64,000 bases of DNA from Odontocerum albicorne. Lineage: Eukaryota > Arthropoda > Insecta > Trichoptera > Odontoceridae. The DNA lies in assembly GCA_949825065.1 (NCBI GenBank), contig OX463838.1, forward strand, positions 7,914,251-7,978,250, given 5' to 3'. The position numbers were made by a program, and so were the translations under genes. This document shows, one piece after another, positions 56,239 through 64,000 of this stretch. Numbering within the stretch: the stretch's first letter is position 1; the number at the start of each line of letters is the position of its first letter. A model generated the notes under the pieces. It worked only from the letters and a program-made list of their open reading frames with translations. It had not been told where the DNA came from and did no database searches.

Positions 56239-56359
56239 TTATTGAGAAAACAGTATATGATAATATTTAGATAGCTAATCAGATGCAAGTAACACATAAA
56301 CAATTTATATAGTTTAGATACCTCAGAGAACATAGTTGCAGTCATGGTGAACTGTACAG

Positions 56360-56655
56360 TTCAATTCGATCGCACCACAACCGTTATAAGAGACAAAATA
56401 AATCTCCACCCAGCGTGATCTACACTAGAAAATTGAAATCTCCTCTATTTTTCATGAGTGCGACGTCACGTAGTGACGAAAAACGAACTTCCCAAAAGGA
56501 CTCGTCCAGTGGCGTCACATCTGAGTGTGAAAAGAATAGTAGCGACGACAGACTTAAGCTCCGACGTCACGGGAGAAAGAAAAGAGCTCGCAGTGCAGTA
56601 AATATAAAGCGACGTAAGACTTGGAGTTCAAGCAGGTTGACAAGTTGACAAAACT
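56360..56655 (+). repeat. Dispersed repeat of unknown class, copy 2
   Basis: Partner of 24255-24400 (GATCTACACTAGAAAATTG, AGTGACGAAAAACGAAC), but extends further. Its extension has a 78-codon basic, Ser-rich open stretch (KRTSQKDSSSG, GRKKRARSAVNIKRRK) that might be a decayed gag-like or nuclear protein. Function unknown. Confidence 0.5.
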
Positions 56656-56819
56656 TAATACAAATAAAAAAGTTGTTATCATTAATAATCATAATACATT
56701 ATAACAATATTTAAAAAACATTTATCGATTAATCAAATAGCCTATGCTTTTACATATTTTATGCTGGAATTAATCTTATTTTCCAATAAACGTTGTTAAT
56801 AGCTTTCGTATACAATTGG

Positions 56820-57020
56820 GGGTAAGTGATCAGGTTCCAACACAAAACAAGAGGGCGGAGCATGGCCGTCCCCTGACACAAAAGGGGCCCGCCCGCGCAG
56901 AGGGTAGTGGCGGAGGGCGGCAGATTCCCCTAATGAAATGCTCGAGGCTTTGAGGCCGCCTCCGACCAGAACAGACTACAATCCAGGTCAAACAATGCCT
57001 CAAAGGTGACAGTTTCAATT
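56820..57020. other. Small GC-rich patch
   Basis: GGGCGGAGCATGGCCG, GGGGCCCGCCCGCGC. Unlike its surroundings; no frame or repeat partner in the window. Confidence 0.35.
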
Positions 57021-57224
57021 AAATGTTCTCTTGACCTATTATTGGAATAGTTGACTCCAATGTGCCATCGTTTCAACTCCCATAGAAGTTACTTATTTAC
57101 TTGCGGATTGTCTTCAGTAGCTGTTTTAGATCTTCTGTTTTAAATTGTCTTCAGCTGCTGTTTGTTTTTATCGCTCTGCTATTTTAGACTTCTCAGTATT
57201 ACATTTATATATTCTATGCATCAA

Positions 57225-57330
57225 TGGGCAGAAAACTTCACACATGTTATATTACAAATAAAAACAAGACCTCTTTTTGCCCATTGACCGGTTTCGCTCA
57301 ACGAGTATCCTCGTCAAAATAATAAATGAA
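57225..57330 (-). mobile_element. Penelope-like end (fourth type)
   Basis: The complement reads TTGACGAGGATACTCGTTGAG then CGAAACCGGTCAATGGGC, again the hammerhead-like order with an ACCGGT mini-stem and C at the expected cleavage position. Copy truncated at the right by the pogo element region. Confidence 0.6.
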
Positions 57331-57349
57331 CAACTGGATGTATGATATA

Positions 57350-58126
57350 CAGTGAAACCCCGTTTTTACGTTTTTGAAGGGACTGATAAAAAACCGAAAT
57401 GGGAGGGAAAACGTAGATTCGGGGCTAGAAAAAAAAATGTAAAATAGAAAATTATTTTTTATTTAGATAATCACGCAAATCTCAAAAACGTTTTTCAACC
57501 GATTCACGATTTTTTTATTATCGTAGCCAAAGTTGTAATGTGTATCTCCAAATCACGCGCGAGCAAAACACGTGAACCAACATGTGCATTCACTTTTTCA
57601 AAAAATTTCCTTTTCTCTTGAATCGATAACATTTTTCTTTGCTGAGACATTATTATTTGAAGAGATTCAACGAAAAATTAAAAGAAATGAAAAAATGTAA
57701 ATTGACACACGACAATTGACAATTGAAATTGTATGTACACGACCGACACGTTTAAAACACAAACATAGATTGACCAAATACATATACAGTCTGTCTGCCT
57801 CTGATTCGCTAAATTTCCCACCAATTACATCGTATTACACGACTCGTGTAACCTTGAGCATGAGCTCTGCAGGTGCATACGTGTCTATAAATAGAAACAA
57901 CATATTTCTGCTTCCTAATATTCATTTCAAATATTTTAAATCGTCGCGCATTTAATTAAATATGTTTATAAATTGATTTGCATTTTAAATATTTAAAACG
58001 TACATTGCGGGAAATAAAAACGTAAAAGCGGGTACTAAATGTACTAAAATAAAACAGGATTATAAAAATTGAACGCAAATAGCGGGAAAACGTGAATTCC
58101 GGGCACGTAAAAACTGGGTTTCACTG
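57350..58126. mobile_element. Pogo/Tigger-type element, internally deleted
   Basis: Ends CAGTGAAACCCCGTTTTTACG and, inverted, CAGTGAAACCCAGTTTTTACG, flanked by TA on each side. CAGT termini and a TA target are typical of the pogo group. The minus strand retains the transposase start: from 57650, MSQQRKMLSIQEKRKFFEKV, NAHVGSRVLLARDLEIHITT, LATIIKKS and a stop, a CENP-B-like psq helix-turn-helix. The catalytic part is lost. 777 bp. Confidence 0.92.
57497..57650 (-). pseudogene. Pogo transposase N-terminal HTH remnant
   Basis: The helix-turn-helix reading (IQEKRKFF...LARDL...TTLATIIKK) matches the pogo/CENP-B DNA-binding layout. It stops after about 48 residues, before any DDE residues. Confidence 0.7.
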
Positions 58127-58190
58127 TATATGCTTAAAGGATCCAAAAATTTTTTATTTTTGATGTAGGAATACTTGTACGATATTTTTT

Positions 58191-58284
58191 TTGTATATGA
58201 CATATGTTATGTTTTGTATATGGCATATGTTATGTTTTGTATATGGCATATGTTATGTTTTGTATATGGCATATGTTATGTTTT
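58191..58284. repeat. 23-bp tandem repeat, 4 copies
   Basis: Unit GTATATGGCATATGTTATG then TTTT. The first unit has GACATATG for GGCATATG. Confidence 0.95.
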
Positions 58285-58289
58285 GATTG

Positions 58290-58800
58290 TGTGTTCACGT
58301 TTCGATGTTTTTCATTTTTGCTGTTTTTTATTCTATTTTTTTGTTATATAACATGCTTTAATATTTGTTCGATTGCTGTTTTCATTTGATTTTTGTAATA
58401 AAAAGTCGATTTTTGTAAAGGGCTCTGCCGTTAAAAATAAATCGTGAACATTTTCTCGTGTAGCTCATGATTGGACATCGTTACTTCTTTGATAGCCTCT
58501 GAAGAGTCCTCTTCATCTATCTCTGCATTTCACGACTCGAAGGGCAGTTGTTAAGGGTAGTCCATTTGTGTCTCTCACTTGGTCAGTCCATCGCATTGGG
58601 ATTCTTTACACGTTTCCAGCAACCACAAAGAAATAGTTAAACATAATTTGTAAAAATAGGTTAGTTATTTTAAGATTCAGCAACAGAGTATTTGTATTTA
58701 ATTCAAAAGCAAAAATGAATGATATTATTTAGTGGGAAAAGGTATATTTCAACATTTAGAAGACATGCGGGTAGTTATAAATATGGTAGGCCGTAGCTAG
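58290..58800. other. No gene recognised
   Basis: Nothing identified. Confidence 0.4.
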
Positions 58801-58804
58801 TTTT

Positions 58805-59577
58805 ACTATAATATGATAGATATGGACTTTGCGGACGTATGTTACTTGGATGTTACAAAGGAACAGCTGGACAAATTACAGCGTCTTCAAAATGTGTGTC
58901 TAAGATTCATTTTCAACCTACGTAAGTACGATCATATAACTTCATACCAGAAGGCATTGAACTGGTTGAATGTTAGAAATAGACGCCAAATTCACATACT
59001 GTCTGTATTGTATAATATCCTTAACTGTCCCGCCGCCCCCACTTATCTCGCCGATAATTTTCAGCGTCTTTCCCATCATGGATTAGCGCTACGCTCAAAC
59101 AGAGATTGTTTATTGGCTTTTCCAGTTCACCGCTCCTCTTTCTTTACGTCGTCCTTTACTGTCCATGCAGTGAGACTCTGAAATCAGTTACAAACCAATA
59201 TAAGACTCGCTCCGTCTTTGGCATGCTTTCAGAAGCGACTGAAAAACCTCTTCATTATTAGTCATTAAAATAACGTGTTTCATTCCTGATTTTTCTTTTC
59301 CTTTCCTCTCCACCATCCCTTCCTTTCCTTTTGATTGATGATATCTCACTTTATATGAAAAAGAATGTTCGGGTGACTGTCCGTCTTTGTGGGGTTTGTG
59401 GGCATGTGCTCACGTATATGTTTATGGATTTCGTGGGGATGGATAGTAATTTGAATGATTTATGTGACCACGTAACTTGCTTCATTTACTTTTGTCTGAT
59501 TGGTTGGAAGAGATTGCCGCCTGGCAATAAGCCCGCCAGATTGTATTTGCAATAAAAGTGTTAAATAAATAAATAGT
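58805..59577 (+). mobile_element. LINE 3' end with RT C-terminus, UTR and tail
   Basis: Open frame from 58813: EQLDKLQRLQNVCLRFIFNL, RKYDHITSYQKALNWLNV, then NRRQIHILSVLYNILN, ending AVRL, where a W codon has become TGA at 59182. The frame goes on (NQLQTNIRLAPSLACFQKRL, KNLF). This is a Jockey/CR1-like C-terminus. The 3' UTR and a GCAATAAAAGTG, TAAATAAATAAA tail follow. It is 5' truncated. The tail is shared with the SINEs of the window. Confidence 0.92.
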
Positions 59578-59579
59578 CC

Positions 59580-60370
59580 CTTGATGATCGCTATAAACAA
59601 GACAGATGATCTTTATATTGAAATAAAATCTTTTTAATTTCCTAACAATGGGATTTTCTTAGTGAAAATATGATCGGGGGAATTGATTAATACTTACTTT
59701 TTTTTATTTTGATTCGATTGGTTGTTCTTCGAATTCCAAGATATATACGAATGAAAAACATATACTGATTTCGTTCCACAAATTTTTTGTCCATTTATCG
59801 TTTGCACTATTCACTCAAATTTCTTCAGAGTGGGGAATGGACAAACACAGTACATTTATTTTTACACAAAGTTTTACTCTACGAAGATCTTCGAAGGTTT
59901 ATTTGCAGTTCGTTTTCTCTTGGTAAGTTTTATGCGGTTTTCTTACCAATTTTTTTTTGACACATATAGATTTGAGAAAGTGCCTAATCTATATGCCACA
60001 CCCGCCACGTTCCTATCCTTTTATATTTATATTGTAATATTTTTATTGTGCCAATTATATTGGGTTCGAAGAGAGTTTGCTCTCTAAATGGTGCTGAATA
60101 AATTGTACTTTTTTATTGTTACATATGGAACTGCCTCGTTATGTTTCTGACTCTTTCAAATAACAGACGCATTAAAATATAAATGTTGTATGGTGTGTAT
60201 TCTCTAGACATAGATAAAGAACAATAAGTAAATGTTATTTAAAATATTAATTAAAATGAAAATACGAAAATAAAAACAGTTCGAGATCTGCCGGTGCTAA
60301 ACATATATATTCATACTAGGGCCAAAGCCAAAAAATTGTTTTTTTTTTATTCGTTCCCTGCATTATTTGA
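59580..60370. other. No gene recognised
   Basis: AT-rich. A short SINE-extension-like GAGAGTTTGCTCTCTAAATGG occurs at about 60070. Confidence 0.4.
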
Positions 60371-60373
60371 ATA

Positions 60374-61300
60374 TGCAAGGGTCATCCAGTAACTAAAGTT
60401 ACAAGGGCTCCTGAGGCCGGGGGAATTTTTTTATTTCAAAGTAGGTGCACCTGGCGTATAAGGGGGACCCTAACGGTCAGTTTGTTTGGTTCCGCGTGTT
60501 TGTCGGTCATTTTGTTCAGTCACAGTAAATTCTTCCGATGGAGAGGTCATCGTGCGCTTCCACCAACTCTCGTCCGTGCGAGACCCGCGCGGTCATCAGT
60601 TTTTTGACTTTGCAGAACAATACCGCCGCGATTATCCATCGGAAGCTCGTGGAAGTTTATGATAGTGATTTGATGAGTTGACAACATGTCACGAAGTGGG
60701 TTAGGTTGTTCAGAGAAGGCCGTACTGATACTCACGACGAGACAAGGCAGTGATTTCTGACGAATTTGTGCAAAAAATTAAGGACAAGTGCGAAATGACC
60801 GCCGTGTGATGCTTGACGACCTTCACAAAGAATTTCCTGACATTTCTCAAAGTTTCTTTGGTAATATTGTGTTGGAAAAACTTGGTTACAAGAAGTTGTG
60901 TGCGAGATGGGTGCCCAGAATGCTCACACCGGAGCACCGTCAAAATTGCGTGACCGCCGCGCGTGAATTTTTGGATTGTTTTGCACAGGAGGGAGAAGCT
61001 TTTCTGGACTCTATCGTGACGGAAGATAAGACATGGGTATGCCACTACACCCAAACAATTTTTCAACGATCAGGAGGTCGACCAAGCTGTGAAGAAGTGG
61101 CTTAAAGAGCTGGCGGCGGAGGTCTATGACACTGGCATACAAAAGCTGGTGCCCCGACTACAGAAATGTCTCGATCTCGACGGCAATCACGTTAAAAAAT
61201 AGTTAAATATATTTATGAAGTATCCTGTGAATTTCAATGAAATACAAGCATTTTTCGATCTTACATAAAGGTTGTAACCTTACTTTCTGGATGACTTTCG
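60374..61300 (+). mobile_element. Mariner transposon, internally deleted
   Basis: Ends GGTCATCCAGTAACTAAAG and, inverted, AGTCATCCAGAAAGTAAGG, flanked by TA at 60372 and 61301. The transposase is readable in pieces: MERSSCAST start at 60539, RRDYPSEARGS in another frame, VRLFREGRTDTHDET, DVRKFF-like HTH, then VPRMLTPEHRQNCVTAAREF, LDSIVTEDKTWVCHYT. It then jumps to the C-terminal VDQAVKKWLKELAAEVYDTG, IQKLVPRLQKCLDLDG. D1 is kept, with K for E next to it; D2 and D3 are deleted. Several frameshifts. Non-autonomous. Confidence 0.92.
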
Positions 61301-61554
61301 TATGTTATATTGTTTTACTGGTATTTTGCATGTAAAGATCAGTTAGGTAATTAATGGTTTTTTACCTAAAACAACTGACCTAGCAATTTCGTCGATTGTA
61401 AGTGACCTCGTGGATATAAACTCATCAACGACCGAACAAAACATTTTTTAGGCTTAGATTTTTCCAAAAATCTTAGACTAATGTCCATCGTCGCCTTAAA
61501 CAAAACATAAAAACAACTTCCGAGGACAAGTTGATTAGACAAGTTTAACTCCCA

Positions 61555-61715
61555 ACAAGAACCTAGAGATTTTTTTAAACAAATCCTCAGTCTAGTTTTG
61601 ACTTGGCCTCTTTAATAATTTTCTGGTTAGCTTAAACAAATTACCACATAACAATAAGCATATCAGGTTGTATTGTATGCACTGAAAGTGTAATACTATA
61701 CAATAGTAAAAACTT
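61555..61715 (+). mobile_element. SINE 3' half
   Basis: CTCAGTCTAGTTTTGACTTGG, TTTTCTGGTTAGC, then ATCAGGTTGTATTGTATGC and AATACTATACAATAG. The head is decayed. Confidence 0.75.
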
Positions 61716-61719
61716 TTAT

Positions 61720-62455
61720 TTTCACTGCGAACTTTATTTCTTTAACCAAAATACCCATAATATTATCTTTTCGGATTTAATTTAAGTATTCCAATCTCAC
61801 TCGTCTTTACAATTTTGAGTTTAATTAAAATAACTTACAAATCGGTAGGCTTTCTGCTATAATATTACAGGCAATGAACTGCATGAATCGCTTCTTTGAC
61901 TTATGCTCCTATAAAAAAAAAATTATTGTATTCCCTACAATTTTTCACGCAATCAGTCTTGCAATGTTAATGTCATATTTGTAGTTATTTCGAGACCAAA
62001 ACTTGTATTTTTTTTTAGTAAGAAAAATTATCTTACTTAACAAGATATTTTTTTTTCAAGAACTTTACAATAAAATACAATTCATATGTTAAGTATAATA
62101 TTTAACAATTATCAATAATAAAGTTCCTCATAATAATTAGAAAGAAATAATCGGCGGAACAGAAAAATAAACACAAATATCAACTCAAGACATGATGGAC
62201 AGCTTGTGACATATTGTTTGAAGAAGTTGGGGAGAAGGGAGATAAAAATGGAAGATAACAAATTATTTTCTTCATATGTGTCAAATCAGCCAAAGGATCG
62301 CATTTCGAAGTTGAAGGCTTAGGAGACAAAATAAAAACAATAAAAGATCGAAGCATTTAAATAGGTTTTTATGTAAAAAAATAAGTTATCTTGAAACCAA
62401 ATAATATTTTGTACACGTTTCAAAAAATTTGTACAATATACATATTAAAACTATA
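61720..62455. other. No gene recognised
   Basis: AT-rich; nothing identified. Confidence 0.4.
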
Positions 62456-62461
62456 TTATTT

Positions 62462-63092
62462 ATAGTTAAGGCATTAACATTGTGGAGGTTTAAAGATACT
62501 GTAATTTATTTTATCAAACACTGTTTATTCCACTTTTTGTAACGGTATAACCCTACCGGTTTCAAGGCTTTCACCTCATCTTCAGGGGAGCACAAACAAG
62601 ACTGAATTCTGTTCGAACTGGTACCGAGATACACGCTTCTATCGGTAAACATTCGGGTTGGGGACTGGGGGCTGGGGGAGGCATGGGACAACCTTGGCGA
62701 GCAGCGGAGAGATTCTTGGAATATATGTGTTTGCCAGATGTTCACCTCGATTCACTGACTTAGAAATTTCTAAGGCCTCTAATCTGACTTTATTTTTGTT
62801 ACTACTGATATGTAGAGGCCTTAGAAATTTCTAAGTCAGTGCATCGAGGTGAACATTTGGCCAACACATTATCCTAAGAATCTCTCCGCTGCTCGCCGAG
62901 GTTGTTCCATGCCTCCCCCAATCCCCAATCCCCAACCCGAATGTTTACCGTTAGAAGTGTGTATCTCGGTACCAGTTCGAAAAGAATTCAGTCTTGTTTG
63001 TGTTCCCCTGATGATGAGGTGAAAGCCTTGAAACCGGTAGGGTTATACCGTTACAAAAAAGTGGAATAAACAGTGTTTTATTAAACAAATTT
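62462..63092. mobile_element. Long Penelope-like foldback (family 1)
   Basis: A 630-bp palindrome with arms of about 290 bp (62462-62772 and 62798-63092). Each arm runs from AAACACTGTTTATTCCAC through CCGGTTTCAAGGC and CATCTTCAGGGGAGCAC to a C-rich stretch and TTAGAAATTTCTAAGGCC near the centre. Both arms carry the hammerhead-like core (CTGAAGATGAGG or CTGATGATGAGG). The arms also match part of the 55398 element, showing that they derive from its 3' end. Confidence 0.92.
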
Positions 63093-63205
63093 CAACATAT
63101 TAAAACTTATTATTTTAAACGATAGATTGAGATACTTTATTCTAAGACCTTGCTGGACTTCATAACAGGTTTCTAGATCGAAATTCGAGCTGATTAATAC
63201 ATATT

Positions 63206-63345
63206 TTTTTCAATGATATCGGGTAGCTTTGCAATCAGGCATAAACCAGGATTTTCAATTATATCGAGTAGCTTTGCAATCAGGCATAAACCAGGATTTT
63301 CAATGATATCGAAGTAGTTTTGCAATCAGGCATAAACCAGGATTT
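63206..63345. repeat. 46-bp tandem repeat, 3 copies
   Basis: Unit TTTGCAATCAGGCATAAACC then AGGATTTTCAATGATATCG. Confidence 0.95.
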
Positions 63346-63508
63346 CTGGAATGGTTTTAGGTTTCATTTTTTTTTCATCTAAATGTGCTGCTCTACTGGC
63401 GCGTAGAAGCTGTGTGATATATTGAGTGTTAACATAAGTTGTGTCCGTTATTTTTTCAAATTTAAAAATGAGCACCAAAAAGTAAAACAAAATGGTAAAG
63501 GCTATACG

Positions 63509-63937
63509 TCATTCGAAAGAAATTTTTTGTTTTTGTATGGTCGACAATTGATTTTTGTTGTTTACACTCAAAACATGTGGAACCCAAGCGCCAAACTTTT
63601 GGACATTTCCCGTTGATTTAAGATGGCGGTATCCAGTCATGTGACCACAATTCATCTGCTCGGCCAATTCTACGGTGCTTTGTAGGGGATGTTCATGAAT
63701 AATATGCTTTAAGCGGTCCTCATCGAAGTCCACTGGTCGTCCGGAACGCTCCATGTCTTTCAGGTCAAAATTACCGTCTTTGAAACGCAAAAACCATCGA
63801 CGAGCTGTCCTTTCATTCATAGCATCTTCACCGTACACTTCGCAAATATCGCGAGCAGCTTTGGCACCTTTATTCCCTCGATTGAACGCGAACAGGAGGT
63901 GTCGAAAATGCTCACTTTCATCTACTTGACATTCCAT
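63509..63937 (-). CDS. Mariner transposase N-terminal half (SETMAR-like DNA-binding domain)
   Basis: A clean 142-codon frame from ATG at 63935-63937. It encodes the paired-type double helix-turn-helix of mariner transposases: SEHFRHLLFAFNRGNKGAKA, ARDICEVYGEDAMNERTARR, WFLRFKDGNFDLKDMERSGR (linker GRP), then DEDRLKHIIHEHPLQSTVEL, AEQMNCGHMTGYRHLKSTG, and GAWVPHVLSVNNKNQ, after which family proteins continue into the catalytic domain. Here it runs into STIQKQKISFE and a stop, so the catalytic domain is deleted. A terminal repeat may lie at or beyond the window end. Such a product could bind ends without cutting (inference). Confidence 0.9.
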   Translation of the reverse strand: MECQVDESEHFRHLLFAFNRGNKGAKAARDICEVYGEDAMNERTARRWFLRFKDGNFDLKDMERSGRPVDFDEDRLKHIIHEHPLQSTVELAEQMNCGHMTGYRHLKSTGNVQKFGAWVPHVLSVNNKNQLSTIQKQKISFE

Positions 63938-64000
63938 TTTGAAAGCTTGTAATCAAATAAAATAATATATGTAACGTAAAAGCAAACACAATATCTGGTA

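Noticed and set aside
56415..56648. Basic 78-codon frame as a nuclear protein gene
   Set aside because: It overlaps a dispersed repeat, has biased composition and shows no domain. Left as part of the repeat.

Overview
The window is AT-rich, intron-rich nuclear DNA from an insect, most likely a moth or butterfly. The only host gene seen is a Shaw-type (Kv3) voltage-gated potassium channel. The rest is a dense mosaic of transposable elements: Penelope-like elements, several non-LTR retrotransposon families of the kind common in Lepidoptera, a tRNA-headed SINE, mariner and related Tc1-like elements, pogo, hAT, PIF/Harbinger and Helitron. The lepidopteran assignment is inferred from this repeat repertoire and the Shaw sequence; no marker gene proves it.

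Host gene. Four coding exons of Shaw lie on the + strand at 14344-15024, 25471-25612, 29730-29894 and 37265-37644. Joined, they give 455 codons in one open frame: S1 to S6 with a TVGYGD filter, the PVP hinge, a basic juxtamembrane tail, a glycine-rich linker and a C-terminus ending in a five-fold EK(G/N)xx repeat. The cytoplasmic T1 domain that must precede S1 is not visible, so its exons should lie upstream of the window. Introns of about 10.4, 4.1 and 7.4 kb are full of repeats. No second host gene is recognisable downstream of 37.6 kb.

Layout. 0-14.3 kb (upstream intron, if Shaw begins further left): SINEs, LINE 3' fragments, a 41-bp minisatellite, a GC-rich promoter-like patch at about 6.1 kb, a 922-bp hAT derivative with a perfect 8-bp target duplication, and Penelope foldbacks. 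15-25.5 kb: minisatellites (47, 88, 41 and 36 bp), nested LINEs and a Tc1/mariner-type deletion derivative. 25.6-29.7 kb: a mariner carrying a second TA-flanked element, then a SINE. 29.9-37.3 kb: AT-rich with few repeats and one GC-rich patch of unknown origin. 37.6-64 kb: repeat-rich DNA with a 200-N assembly gap, paired Helitron ends, foldbacks, a PIF/Harbinger derivative with convergent transposase and MADF remnants, a Penelope copy with a GIY-YIG remnant, a pogo derivative and three mariner-type fragments.

Most notable pattern. The 8-mer TACGAGTA/TACTCGTA occurs at least 21 times, where base composition predicts about two or three. In three independent pairs of repeat copies it is present in one copy and absent from the other as an exact 6-bp (or double, 12-bp) insertion at a TA dinucleotide. 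It therefore looks like a recurrent TA-targeted insertion or excision scar. Second in interest are four Penelope-type repeat families that share a hammerhead-ribozyme-like core and often occur head to head.

All calls come from reading the sequence and from knowledge of families; no database search was run.
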